Shown: positions 1 to 9,178, counted from the first letter of the stretch. The stretch: DNA of 64,000 nucleotides from Ruegeria aquimaris (GCF_025751555.1 NZ_JAOWLB010000016.1:50051-114050); one strand, 5' to 3'. Notes: a model not told the origin generated them from the sequence alone. Program-made: numbers and translations.

Positions 1-1412
1 ATCAACCGGAGCTGATCTCGGTCCGGTTCGATTTTTCGGCGACCACTGGTTTGCGCGATGCCGATCAGCCCCGCTACCCTGCCGCGAAAACCGGCTGGAA
101 GGTTGCCCATAGCGGCCTGGCGGACTGGATCGAGGACGACGACTACTGGTGGGACGACCCCGCCAAACGCCTGGCTTGGCTGGGCCGGGTCGGGGATACG
201 CTGGATTACGCCATCATTCGGCTGGACGGGGCGCCGGGGTTACAGCGGGGATGGTTCGCATTGGATCAGGTGGAAGAGACCGCGCCCGACGGCGTCTGGA
301 TCATGCACCACCCCGGGACCGAGGGGCAAACCCTGACCGGGGGCCGGGCGGTCCACACCTTCCCGATGAAGAGCCGCATCTTTCATTTGGCCACAACCGC
401 CCACGGGTCGTCGGGCGGTCTGGTGCTGAACCAGAGCGGCACCCCGATCGGGCTGCACTATCTGGGAGACGAGGCGGGCGCCGATCGTTCGGAACCTTTC
501 CACCAGCACCCCACGATGAATGTCGCAATCACGCTCAAGGCGATCTCGGACGATCTGAGGCAAAAGAACGCCCTGTCGCAACTGACCAGCACGACCGACC
601 TCAACCTGATTGCCGGGTGCATCGGCGGCGGGCAGCCGGTTTTTGGCCGACAGGAGTATTTCAGGGTTCTGCGCGACCTCTGGAACGGCAGCAAGCGGGT
701 GCTGCGGGTCCATGTCAATCCGTTCGATACGCCGATCACCCGCCCGGGCAAGAGCTTCTCCTTCTCCATCCTGCAACATTTCTTTGCCGCGCCCGAAAAC
801 CACTACATCCTGTTCCGGGCAGGCGACATTCAGGTCGATGCCTACCGGCTGGCCTGCGATACGCTGGCAACCTTCGCGCCCAACGCGGAAGAGATCCTGC
901 CAAAGGCGCTGGATACCACCACACCGGCCTATGTCCGGCGGCTGGTGTCCAAGTTCATGCAGCAGGTCAATGCGCGGCTGAGCGACAAGACCGTGTGGAT
1001 CGTTCTCGACGATCTGGACAAGCACGATCTGTCCGATGCCTCGGGGCGCGAGTTTCTGGGAACCCTTTATGACCAGATCGGGCAGCAGCAGAACCTCAGA
1101 CTGGTGCTGGTGGGGCTGCGCGAGCATGTCCAGATCAACGGACTCGACCCGACCCTGGTGGTGCATTCCGCGATCAATGCGCAGTCGCTGGAAAACCCCT
1201 CGGTCATCTTTCGCGAATGGCTGAACGAGCGCGGCGCGCGCGACACCGCGCTGGACGAGGACGGGTTGAAATTCCTGGCCGATATCGCCGGAGCATATGC
1301 GGGCACCGAGGCGCCGCTGGAACGGCTATCGCAATTCGTGACGGATTACGTCGCCGGTGCCGCCAACCGGCTGTTTGGCAGTATCGACACAGAAACGGCG
1401 GAGGATCCCTGA
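1..1412 (+). CDS. Trypsin-like serine protease fused to a degenerate STAND-type NTPase (5' partial)
   Basis: The frame is open to the left edge of the window, so the N-terminus, including the catalytic His, lies outside it. What is visible begins in a chymotrypsin-fold peptidase: a LDYAIIRLD segment fits the catalytic Asp strand and HGSSGG is the GxSGG nucleophile motif. From the FGRQEY segment onward the protein resembles a STAND/AAA-like NTPase: TRPGKSF looks like a P-loop that kept GKS but lost its first Gly, and VWIVLDDLDKHD is a good Walker B. The stop overlaps the next start by one base (TGATG), so the two are probably translated together. Protease plus STAND domains recall bacterial conflict proteins in which ligand sensing releases a protease; that role is inferred. 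The alternative is a housekeeping regulatory protease. Confidence 0.75.
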   Translation, partial: QPELISVRFDFSATTGLRDADQPRYPAAKTGWKVAHSGLADWIEDDDYWWDDPAKRLAWLGRVGDTLDYAIIRLDGAPGLQRGWFALDQVEETAPDGVWIMHHPGTEGQTLTGGRAVHTFPMKSRIFHLATTAHGSSGGLVLNQSGTPIGLHYLGDEAGADRSEPFHQHPTMNVAITLKAISDDLRQKNALSQLTSTTDLNLIAGCIGGGQPVFGRQEYFRVLRDLWNGSKRVLRVHVNPFDTPITRPGKSFSFSILQHFFAAPENHYILFRAGDIQVDAYRLACDTLATFAPNAEEILPKALDTTTPAYVRRLVSKFMQQVNARLSDKTVWIVLDDLDKHDLSDASGREFLGTLYDQIGQQQNLRLVLVGLREHVQINGLDPTLVVHSAINAQSLENPSVIFREWLNERGARDTALDEDGLKFLADIAGAYAGTEAPLERLSQFVTDYVAGAANRLFGSIDTETAEDP

Positions 1413-4400
1413 TGCAAAGGGCGCTTGTTGATCTGGCAAGAGAGGTGGCCGCGGTCAGCGGCTGTTTCGCCCCCGACGATCTCTGCCGGGCCGTTGGCCT
1501 GCAACACCCGTCGGAAACCCGGCGCGACTTTCTGGGACAGATCTCGCGCGACATTGGCGAAGTGACCAGCCCGGCTCCGGGCGCGGCGCGGCGGTACGGC
1601 TGGATTCTCAGCCCGGACCAGCGCCGCTCGACCCTGCGTCAGTTCCTGACGCAAACCCAGCTTGACCAGGTTCTCGAACACGCGCCGACGCCTTGGCAAG
1701 ACGATCTCTTCGGGCAGGCGCTGCACCGCCTGCTGGCTGGCGACGAGGTCGCGATCACCCGCCCGCGCACCACCGACGACGACGATAGTCTGCTGCGTCA
1801 TCTGCGCCGGAACGCCGCTCTGCTCGATGCGGTGCAGTTCGTGCGCGTTGTTCCGATGCTGGACACGAAAGCCATGGAAGACCTTGAAACCGAGGTGAAA
1901 CGGCAGATTCAGGACATTCAGAAACGCCGCGACCTGGCCAACGGCCAGCCCACCCGCCATTTCGGCTATCGCAATGTCCGCAGGCGCCTGTCGAACTTTC
2001 TGCGCGGCAAGACCGTGGATACCCGACCGGTGCTGCTGACCGGGACGGGGGGCATCGGCAAGTCGGCGCTGGTGGCCCGACTGTTGCAGGACTGGCAAAC
2101 GCGACAGGACGCGCCGATCACGGTCATTCTGGATTTCGACCGCCCGCAACTGAAGTCCGGATCGCCGATCCAGATCGCGCGCGAAATCCTCAATCAGCTG
2201 GCCACCGGCGTGCGCCGCGCCATCGAACCCGCCGCCGAGGCCGAGGCGATGTCCCGCACATTGCGCGACCTGCGCAGCCGCCTGCTGACCACCGATACAT
2301 TCGGCGACCTGCGCGATCACGTCAGCCAGGCCGCCGCGCTGGAAACCATGTTCCCCGAGTGGTTCCAGGGCGATTGGGCGGCCAAGCTGCGCGATTATCC
2401 CATCGCGCTGGCGCTGGACAGTTTTGAGGCGGTTGACCGTCAGGGCGGCCAGGTGGTGATCCAGATCCTGAATGTCGAGCTTTGGCTGCGCGCCCATCTC
2501 GCCGGGTTGCGCACCGTTCTGTCCGGCCGTGCCGCGCCCCTGTCGGGCGAAGAGCTGAACCGGCGGTTCGGCCCCGCCTCGCGGCGCATCGAACTGGAGG
2601 GTCTGTCGCTGGAAGCGGGGGCAAAGCTGCTCGAACAAAAGGACAATTCCCTGTCCACCAAGGCAGCACCCCCGGTGTTGACCGATCCGGCCCTGCGGCT
2701 TCAGGTCAGCGAATTGCTCGATGGTCACCCATTGGCCTTGCAGATCTTCGTGAGTTACGCGCGTGGCCATCAGGGGGATATCGACGGGCTTGTGGACAGC
2801 CTCAAGCAGGACGAGGGGTTCCGCGCGGAATTTGCCCACCGGTTCCTGTACGAACGGATTCTCGAGCGCATCGACGACCCCGAGATGCGCAAGCTCGCCC
2901 ATCCCGGCCTTGTCCTCAGGCAGATCAACGACGATCTGATCCGTTTCGTGCTGGCGGGGCCGTGTCTGGGCCTGCCCGACGGAACGTTGCCCAGCGAAGA
3001 GCAGGCCGCAAGGCTGGGCCAAAAGCTGAAAGACGAATACTGGCTGGTCGATGAGGACGAACCGCCCTTTGCCCTGCGTCACCGGGCCGATGTCCGGCGC
3101 ATGATGGTGGCGGGTCTCTTTGCCGGGCCGCGCGCCGGTGACACGCCCCAAGACCGCGCCCGCAAGACCGAACTGCGCCGCGATGCGCTGGCGGTCTGCG
3201 CTGCCGCGCGCGACTATTTCCTGAACGGGCCGCCCCGCGAGGCCGGGGCGGAACCCATGGAGCGTTGGGCGGCGCTGGACGAAGCGTTGCGCGAGGTGCA
3301 GGCGCTGCACTACTCGGCCTTTGTCGCGCCCGAAGACCCTCCCGCCTTCGACGCGGCCACCGCCCGCGCGCTGGACCTGTCCCTGGGCGAGGATCTGGAA
3401 ACGCTGCCGCCCGCCTGGCGGGCGCGGGTCAAGATCCATCTCGACCGCGTCCTGACACGCGAAGAGGCCGCGCATGTGCCCGAAGACCTGAGGGAAAAAG
3501 CCGAGGCGCAGGAGTTTACCGCCGCCGTCCAACATGGGTTGAGCGCGGCGGAAGAAGAGTTCAGCACTGTCAGCGCGGCCAGCAGGAAACGCGCCGCGCG
3601 CGGGCCCAAGGTCGAGGCCCATGAAGACCGCTACCGCGCCGAAGGCGCCGACTGGCGCTCGGCCTCGCGCCTGTCGCGCGACATCCAGCGCACCTTTGCC
3701 GCCGCCCGGTTCGATGAGGTGGCCGAGCTGGGCGCGAAATATATCGAGGCCCTGGGCGACCAGTCTCTCGAAGAGGCCGAGGCGGACAATGCCGAAGCGC
3801 TGACACGCGGGTTCTGGCGGCAATCGCTGTGGCAATGCCTGCTGGTTGCGGGGACAAATATTGACAGATCGGACATGGCCATCTCCGCCCGAAACTTCGT
3901 GGGATCATTCGACGGGTATCAGTCGTTGGTCATGGCGATCCACAATTTTTCCGCTGATCTGACTCTTGGCGAAATGGCTTTTGACTACCTTCGGACGGCG
4001 AGCTTCCGATCCTATGTCGATTCCTACCGCCTGTCCGAAAGCCCGCTTGACGACTGGTTGGGGCGCAACTCTTCCTTGGCCTCTCTAACCGGAGAACCCG
4101 GCAGCGGGTCCGCCGCCGCACCTCGTTCACCGCGCGCCCTGGCTCTGGCGGCGGGCCGGATCGGCGCGGAGGAGGAGTTCGCATCGCTCTTCGAAGCCGC
4201 ACCCGACCTGGCCGGCCGGATCGAGAAATTCTGGGCGCAGGGAGCTGTGGGTCTGTCGGAAATCGCCGCCCTCTACCGGCAGTTTGGAGAAGATGAGGAC
4301 ATCGTCAAACTGCTGCAAAGCGAACGGCTCCCCCACTCGGATACCGCCTTTCGCATGTTCCGGGGGCTCAATCCGGATCTCTACCCACCCTTGCGCCACA

Positions 4401-4675
4401 TTCTTGACGACCAGGAGGGCGAAATCACCGTCCGCCTTGCCCAAGCGCTCTCTGAGCGCGCCCGCCACTGGCCGCGCGAATTGCGCCCCGAGGTGGTGCA
4501 TGGTTATACCGGGCGGCAATCCTCGAACCTGATCGAAGCGGCGGATCAATGTGGCGAGCTTGGGACGCTTTGTGCCTTCCTCGCCGAATTCGACCCGCGC
4601 GCCGCGACCGTGCACGAAATGTACGACCGCCTGTCGGACTGGTTCTTTCCCTTTGCGCGGGAATTGCAGGCCTAG
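1412..4675 (+). CDS. Large STAND NTPase with helical C-terminal region
   Basis: A 1087-aa protein. I chose the ATG that overlaps the upstream stop by one base rather than longer extensions running into the upstream gene. The first ~190 residues are not recognisable. A P-loop follows (GTGGIGKSAL, about residue 215), then a Walker B-like strand (YPIALALDSFEA), then winged-helix and alpha-helical material to the end that may be TPR-like. This is the STAND plan: a switch NTPase with a C-terminal sensor. With the upstream protease it forms a two-gene unit, this protein the likely sensor and the protease the likely effector. No transposase, integrase or tRNA flanks the pair inside the window. The stop is shared head-on with hisD. 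Function is inferred from architecture. Confidence 0.75.
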   Translation: MQRALVDLAREVAAVSGCFAPDDLCRAVGLQHPSETRRDFLGQISRDIGEVTSPAPGAARRYGWILSPDQRRSTLRQFLTQTQLDQVLEHAPTPWQDDLFGQALHRLLAGDEVAITRPRTTDDDDSLLRHLRRNAALLDAVQFVRVVPMLDTKAMEDLETEVKRQIQDIQKRRDLANGQPTRHFGYRNVRRRLSNFLRGKTVDTRPVLLTGTGGIGKSALVARLLQDWQTRQDAPITVILDFDRPQLKSGSPIQIAREILNQLATGVRRAIEPAAEAEAMSRTLRDLRSRLLTTDTFGDLRDHVSQAAALETMFPEWFQGDWAAKLRDYPIALALDSFEAVDRQGGQVVIQILNVELWLRAHLAGLRTVLSGRAAPLSGEELNRRFGPASRRIELEGLSLEAGAKLLEQKDNSLSTKAAPPVLTDPALRLQVSELLDGHPLALQIFVSYARGHQGDIDGLVDSLKQDEGFRAEFAHRFLYERILERIDDPEMRKLAHPGLVLRQINDDLIRFVLAGPCLGLPDGTLPSEEQAARLGQKLKDEYWLVDEDEPPFALRHRADVRRMMVAGLFAGPRAGDTPQDRARKTELRRDALAVCAAARDYFLNGPPREAGAEPMERWAALDEALREVQALHYSAFVAPEDPPAFDAATARALDLSLGEDLETLPPAWRARVKIHLDRVLTREEAAHVPEDLREKAEAQEFTAAVQHGLSAAEEEFSTVSAASRKRAARGPKVEAHEDRYRAEGADWRSASRLSRDIQRTFAAARFDEVAELGAKYIEALGDQSLEEAEADNAEALTRGFWRQSLWQCLLVAGTNIDRSDMAISARNFVGSFDGYQSLVMAIHNFSADLTLGEMAFDYLRTASFRSYVDSYRLSESPLDDWLGRNSSLASLTGEPGSGSAAAPRSPRALALAAGRIGAEEEFASLFEAAPDLAGRIEKFWAQGAVGLSEIAALYRQFGEDEDIVKLLQSERLPHSDTAFRMFRGLNPDLYPPLRHILDDQEGEITVRLAQALSERARHWPRELRPEVVHGYTGRQSSNLIEAADQCGELGTLCAFLAEFDPRAATVHEMYDRLSDWFFPFARELQA

Positions 4676-5973
4676 CCGTTCAGGCGATCCAGCCGCGCCA
4701 GAACCGACAGGCCATGCGCCTCCAGGCTTTCGGACCGGGCGAGCCGCGCCGCCGCCGGGCCGATGGCGCGCAGCGCCTCGGGCGTCATCTTGGACAGGGT
4801 GGTGCGCTTGAGGAAATCCATCACGTTCAGGCCGGACGAGAACCGTGCCGAGCGCGCGGTAGGCAGCACATGGTTCGGCCCGCCGACATAATCGCCGATG
4901 GCCTCGGGCGTATACTGGCCCAGGAAAATCGCCCCGGCATGCACCGTCTTTTGCGACAGAGCCTCGGGATCGGCAACGCAAAGCTCCAGATGCTCGGGCG
5001 CGATCCGGTTGGACAGCGCCGCCGCCTCGTCCAGATCACGCACCGTGATCACCGCGCCAAAATCGCGCCAGCTGACCCCGGCGATGGCGCGCCGCTCCAG
5101 CGTTTCCAGCCGCTTCTCGACGGCGGCCACCACCGCACGGCCAAAGCCCGCGTCATCGGTGATCAGGATCGACTGGGCGCTTTCGTCGTGTTCGGCCTGG
5201 CTCAGCAGGTCCAGCGCGATCCAGTCGGGATCATTGTTCTTGTCGGCGATCACCAGAATCTCGGACGGGCCCGCGATCATGTCGATGCCGACCTTGCCGA
5301 ACACCCGCCGTTTTGCGGCGGCGACAAAGGCATTGCCGGGCCCGGTGATCTTGTCGACCGGTGCGATGGACCGGGTACCATAGGCAAAGGCCGCAATCGC
5401 CTGCGCGCCGCCCACGCGATAGATCTCGTCCACCCCCGACAGATGCGCCGCCAACAGAACCAGCGGATTGACTTGCCCGTCGGGCGTAGGCACCGCGATG
5501 GCCAGACGCCCGACTCCCGCGACCTTGGCCGGGATCGCATTCATCAGAACCGAGGACGGGTAAGAGGCCAGCCCGCCCGGCACATAAAGCCCGGCCGCCG
5601 AGACCGCCGACCAGCGCCAGCCAAGGGTTGCACCCGCCTCATCGGTCCATTCTTCGTCCCGTGGCATCTGGCGCGCGTGATAGGCGTGGATACGCGCCGC
5701 CGCCAGCTCCAGCGCCGCGCGATCCTCGGATGAGACCCGCGCTATGGCCTCGGCAATCTCGTCGGGAGAGAAGCGCAGGGTCTCGGGCGTCAGCGCGATC
5801 CGGTCGAACCTTTCGGTCAGCTCGATCACCGCCGCATCGCCGCGCGCCCGCACATCGGCGATGATCCCGGCCACCACATTGTCCACATCCGGGCTGTCTT
5901 CGCGCTTGGCCGACAACAGCGCGGCAAAGGCCGCGTCGAAATCCGGGTCGGTGGTGTCAAGAATTTGCGGCAT
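4672..5973 (-). CDS. hisD: Histidinol dehydrogenase
   Basis: 433 aa, the usual HisD length. It oxidises L-histidinol to L-histidine in two NAD-dependent steps, in the cytoplasm, at the end of histidine synthesis. Family landmarks are present in order: AAGLYVPGG, the VGGAQAIAAFAYGT loop, KITGPGN, the GPSEI and SQAEHD segments, the catalytic APEHLEL region and the C-terminal GPNHVLPT segment. The ATG at 5973 has a GAGGA ribosome site 7 bases upstream; an in-frame extension upstream lacks family sequence and was rejected. It sits downstream of DUF2948 and GNAT genes, as in other Rhodobacteraceae, and ends tail-to-tail with the STAND gene through a shared CTAG. Confidence 0.97.
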   Translation of the reverse strand: MPQILDTTDPDFDAAFAALLSAKREDSPDVDNVVAGIIADVRARGDAAVIELTERFDRIALTPETLRFSPDEIAEAIARVSSEDRAALELAAARIHAYHARQMPRDEEWTDEAGATLGWRWSAVSAAGLYVPGGLASYPSSVLMNAIPAKVAGVGRLAIAVPTPDGQVNPLVLLAAHLSGVDEIYRVGGAQAIAAFAYGTRSIAPVDKITGPGNAFVAAAKRRVFGKVGIDMIAGPSEILVIADKNNDPDWIALDLLSQAEHDESAQSILITDDAGFGRAVVAAVEKRLETLERRAIAGVSWRDFGAVITVRDLDEAAALSNRIAPEHLELCVADPEALSQKTVHAGAIFLGQYTPEAIGDYVGGPNHVLPTARSARFSSGLNVMDFLKRTTLSKMTPEALRAIGPAAARLARSESLEAHGLSVLARLDRLNG

Positions 5974-6039
5974 GAGCGGTTCCTCGGGCAGTTGAGCCAG
6001 CGGGATAGCGATGGCGGCGGTGCTTCTCAACCCTTTCCG

Positions 6040-6579
6040 TCAGGGGTGCAGCGATTTGCGCATCGGGTATCCCAGGATCCACCTGCCGCGCCGGGCCGGT
6101 CCCGCCGGTTGCCAGCCGCGCCTGCCATAGAACGCGCGCGCGGTCGCCGTGCTGGTCAGCAGGCCCTCGCTGGCACCCAACGCGCGCAGCCGCTCTTCCA
6201 GCCCGGCCAGCATCGCCGTGCTGGCCCCGGTGCCACGAAACCCTGGATCGACATAGTTCAGGGTGATGCGCCCGGTCCCGCTTGCGGAGTCGAGATCCGA
6301 CAGCGCGCCCACCGCGGCCGTCTGACCGCCCCGGATCAGAATCCAGAACTCCGATCCCTCCGCCGCCATCTGATCGCGCAACGCCCCGGGTTCCTTGTTG
6401 GCGCACCACCGCGCGATGGCTTCCTTGTCGCCGCCATGATCGGCGCCGCACAGGTCCGAGATTGACCGGACCAGCACCTGCGACATGTCGAACACATCGA
6501 ACACCGTCGCCCGCCGCAGGATGTCATCCGATCCTGTCGGGGAGAATGCCTGGGAAATCCCGCGCTTGTTCTGGATCAT
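6040..6579 (-). CDS. GNAT-family N-acetyltransferase
   Basis: 179 aa. The acetyl-CoA binding motif A is visible as YVDPGFRGTGAS followed by an amphipathic helix, and the C-terminal ARAFYGRRGW segment is a classical GNAT motif B. The substrate cannot be read from the sequence. The start codon overlaps the DUF2948 stop (ATGA at 6576-6579), so the gene is translationally coupled to DUF2948 and lies 66 bases upstream of hisD in the same direction. Its location between DUF2948 and hisD suggests co-transcription rather than a role in histidine synthesis. A longer upstream extension exists but is out of family character and overlaps DUF2948, so it was not used. Confidence 0.85.
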   Translation of the reverse strand: MIQNKRGISQAFSPTGSDDILRRATVFDVFDMSQVLVRSISDLCGADHGGDKEAIARWCANKEPGALRDQMAAEGSEFWILIRGGQTAAVGALSDLDSASGTGRITLNYVDPGFRGTGASTAMLAGLEERLRALGASEGLLTSTATARAFYGRRGWQPAGPARRGRWILGYPMRKSLHP

Positions 6580-7052
6580 TCCGAATGCTGCGGCACGTGG
6601 CGCGACGGCGCCAGATAAGGCCGGGTGACGTCCTTCAAGGTCACCTCCAGCGCCTCGACCGACAGCCGGATCGCGCCGTCCCCGGCAACGGTCAACAAGA
6701 CCTCGCCGGCACAATCGTCAGTGGGCTCGAAGGAGATCGACAGCAGCGAAAGGATCATGTCGGCGTCGGTGCGGTCGATACCCTGGCTCGCTACGCCCAG
6801 CACATTGTCGAACACCAACAGCGACTGCACCCGCTCATAACCACGGCCGCGCCGCTCGGCCGCGGCGCGATCCTCCCACCGAAACCGGTTCAGCAACAGC
6901 GCAAACCGCCGCTCCGAGGCCCGCCAGGTCATCTCGGTGACCGGTAGCACGGCATCCTGCACCAGCGACGAGATGATCTTGAGATCGTCGGAATCCTCTG
7001 CCCCCAGGTTCAGCGGGGCCTCTCTGCCATCTTCAAAACTTGCGTCCACCAT
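6576..7052 (-). CDS. DUF2948 family protein
   Basis: 158 aa, cytoplasmic, no signal or membrane segment. The sequence from DLKIISSLVQDAVL through RFALLLNRFRWED matches my recollection of DUF2948, a family of unknown function common in Rhodobacteraceae and usually found beside murA and hisD. Here hisD is conserved, but no murA is seen upstream in the window. The start at 7052 has AGGGA 7 bases upstream. It is probably the first gene of a DUF2948-GNAT-hisD operon, with the GNAT start embedded in its stop. Confidence 0.85.
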   Translation of the reverse strand: MVDASFEDGREAPLNLGAEDSDDLKIISSLVQDAVLPVTEMTWRASERRFALLLNRFRWEDRAAAERRGRGYERVQSLLVFDNVLGVASQGIDRTDADMILSLLSISFEPTDDCAGEVLLTVAGDGAIRLSVEALEVTLKDVTRPYLAPSRHVPQHSE

Positions 7053-7219
7053 TCGTCCCTGATCCGTTCGATTCTTGCACCCGAGGATTCGAGCCCGTCC
7101 AACACATGTTCATATCACCGGTCCCGATGATAGACCCTGCCGCCCTGTGTCCCATCTGTTTCGGCCCACCTCGCAGCATCCCGCGCCCTGTCCCAGGCCA
7201 CCCGCCCAGCGATCCCGGC
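7053..7219. other. Intergenic region upstream of the DUF2948-hisD operon
   Basis: 167 bases without a supported gene. It must contain the promoter of the DUF2948-GNAT-hisD operon unless the 51-aa gene upstream is co-transcribed. No convincing -35/-10 pair or operator palindrome was seen by eye. Confidence 0.4.
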
Positions 7220-7375
7220 CTAGTCCGTGTCCGCTGCTTTTTCTTCCTCCGCCGATGACCGGGCTCGCGCCTGCGCCTTGCGCCGCGCTAGATTCGCCTT
7301 GAGCGCCGCCTTAAGCCGGTCCTCTCGGGTCTCAGTGCCGCGTTTCGCCTTCGGGGGGGATTTTTCCTTTGCCAT
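7220..7375 (-). CDS. Small basic protein, 51 aa
   Basis: An ATG-initiated frame of 51 codons reading MAKEKSPPKAKRG at the start and ending in SSAEEEKAADTD. It is strongly Lys/Arg/Ala rich in the middle (LKAALKANLARRKAQARAR) with an acidic tail, which suggests a nucleic-acid or ribosome associated peptide. An AAAGG ribosome site lies just upstream. Similar small basic proteins occur near murA/DUF2948 in related genomes as far as I recall, which supports reality; function is unknown. It is too short for standard length cut-offs. Confidence 0.65.
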   Translation of the reverse strand: MAKEKSPPKAKRGTETREDRLKAALKANLARRKAQARARSSAEEEKAADTD

Positions 7376-7458
7376 GGCCTTTCTCTACAGGAGGCTAAAA
7401 AAACCGTCTAGATGCCCTTGCGCGCCGTTTCGTTTGAGTCTAATCACCCGCTCACCCC

Positions 7459-7533
<75 letters not shown>

Positions 7534-7849
7534 TCAAACCCCCTTGAAAACAAACAAGAAGCCGCGACGCGGATTTAGTGCGCCTGATTTTTCGGACACG
7601 AATGGGCCTGCTTGCGGTTGTGACAACGGTGGGTGGTCAGTTTCAGTCGGAACAGGGCGCTTTGCAGGATCGACTTTTGCGGCGGAAGCGCCCAAAGCCC
7701 GGCACGCAGGCAACTTGGCGGTCGGAAAACGGCTGTGGACAGGTGGCCGGGGTCGCCTGCCGCACTGAATATCTCGCCAAATCCAAAGGAAAATCCTATC
7801 GTGAGCCAACACCACAAGAGCTTTGACAAAGGGTGGTAAGGAAAGAGAT
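7534..7849. other. 316-base stretch between tRNA-Thr and the cyclase gene, no supported gene
   Basis: Short open frames cross this stretch (for example 7544-7768 and 7578-7826) but they overlap one another, lack ribosome sites and resemble nothing known. It probably holds the tRNA 3' trailer and the promoter of the cyclase gene. The only clear signal is the AAGGA ribosome site about 10 bases before the GTG at 7850. Confidence 0.4.
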
Positions 7850-9178
7850 GTGAGACCCGACACCCGGTACGCACGCAGCGGAGATCTTAGCATCGCCTAC
7901 CAGGTCTTTGGCGAAGGCGACGAGGATCTTGTCCTCGTTCCGGGCTGGGTTTCCAATGTCGATCTGTTCTGGGATGAGCCGATCGTTGCGCGCTTTCTCA
8001 CCGAACTCTCAAGCTTTTGTCGCGTCATTCTGTTCGACAAACGCGGTACCGGTCTTTCGGACCGGGGCTCTGGCGCCGCCACCCTCGAAGAGCGGATGGA
8101 TGATGTCCGGGCCGTCATGGATGCGGTTGGCTCGCAAGGCGCCACGATCTTTGGCTATTCCGAAGGCGGCCCGATGAGCGTGTTGTTCGCCGCCACCTAT
8201 CCGGACCGCACCCGCGCCCTTGTCCTGGCGGGCAGTTATGCCAACAGGCGCGCACGCCCGGATTATCCCGAAGGCTTGTCTGAGGCGGATATCGAAAGGT
8301 TGGTCGAAAGGGTCCGTGCGGACTGGGGCACCGCGCTGGACATCGAGCGGCGCATTCCCAGCCTTGCGGATAACCCCAGGTTCCGCAACTGGTGGGCCCG
8401 GTTTCTGCGCGGCGGCGCCTCACCCGCAGCGGCCTTGGCTTTGCTGCGGATGAACCTTGAAATCGACGTGCGACCGATCCTTGCTTCGGTGCAGGCGCCC
8501 AGTTTGATTTTGCACGCAGTTCGGGATCGGGTCGTCGCCTGTTCAAACGGGCGGTACCTGGCCGCGAACATCCCGAACGCCCGGATGGTCGAGATCGACG
8601 CCGACGATCATCCTCCCTATACCGAGGTCTCGGAACGCGTCTTGGCCGAGATCCGGCAATTCATTACCGGACAGGAGAGACGCCAGATCGAGGAGCGGGT
8701 TCTGGGGACCATCATGTTCACCGACATTGTCGGGTCGACCAGCCTCGTTCACAAGGTCGGAGACAGGGCCTGGAACGACACGCTGGCGGCGCATCATGAC
8801 GAGGTCAGAAACCAGCTTGAGATCTTTGGCGGGCGCGAGGTCAAGACCACTGGCGACGGGTTTCTTGCGATGTTCGACGGCCCGGCACGGGCGGTCCGCT
8901 GCGGGCATTCGATTCAATCCGCCATGGATGCGATCGGCCTCAAGGTCCGCATCGGCCTGCATACCGGCGAGTGCACGATCTCCGGCGATGACGTTGCCGG
9001 AATAGCGGTTCATATCGCGGCCCGCATCGGTGGCATGGCCGAAGCCGGACAGGTCCTTGTATCACAAACCGTGCGCGATCTGGTGGCCGGGTCCGGCCTG
9101 ATCTTCGACAATCTGGGCTTGCGGGAATTGCGGGGCGTTGACGGCCAATGGTCGATCTGCGCCGCAAGATCGAAGTAG
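7850..9178 (+). CDS. Alpha/beta-hydrolase fused to class III adenylate/guanylate cyclase
   Basis: 442 aa from the GTG at 7850, chosen because an AAGGA site precedes it; a TTG at 7823 is the alternative. Residues about 10-275 are an alpha/beta hydrolase with nucleophile elbow GYSEGG (Ser104) and a late DADDHPPY segment that supplies the His. Residues about 285-440 are a class III cyclase catalytic domain: FTDIVGSTS carries the first metal Asp, TTGDGFLAMFD the second, and VHIAARIGG the transition-state motif. The product is therefore likely cAMP (or cGMP), with the hydrolase-like part acting as a sensor or real esterase. No transmembrane segment is seen, so it is probably soluble. It stands alone, convergent with the TetR gene. 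Confidence 0.92.
   Translation: MRPDTRYARSGDLSIAYQVFGEGDEDLVLVPGWVSNVDLFWDEPIVARFLTELSSFCRVILFDKRGTGLSDRGSGAATLEERMDDVRAVMDAVGSQGATIFGYSEGGPMSVLFAATYPDRTRALVLAGSYANRRARPDYPEGLSEADIERLVERVRADWGTALDIERRIPSLADNPRFRNWWARFLRGGASPAAALALLRMNLEIDVRPILASVQAPSLILHAVRDRVVACSNGRYLAANIPNARMVEIDADDHPPYTEVSERVLAEIRQFITGQERRQIEERVLGTIMFTDIVGSTSLVHKVGDRAWNDTLAAHHDEVRNQLEIFGGREVKTTGDGFLAMFDGPARAVRCGHSIQSAMDAIGLKVRIGLHTGECTISGDDVAGIAVHIAARIGGMAEAGQVLVSQTVRDLVAGSGLIFDNLGLRELRGVDGQWSICAARSK

Noticed and set aside
1346..3835. A long minus-strand open frame opposite the STAND gene
   Set aside because: It mirrors the GC-rich third-position pattern of the plus-strand gene and shows no domain; the plus-strand frame has a P-loop and coupling to its neighbour.
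4549..5733. Plus-strand frame over hisD
   Set aside because: Antisense to a full-length HisD with all motifs; composition typical of a shadow frame.
7544..7826. Short plus-strand frames after tRNA-Thr, possibly an integrase remnant
   Set aside because: No integrase motifs, no ribosome sites, mutually overlapping, and no duplicate of the tRNA end found.
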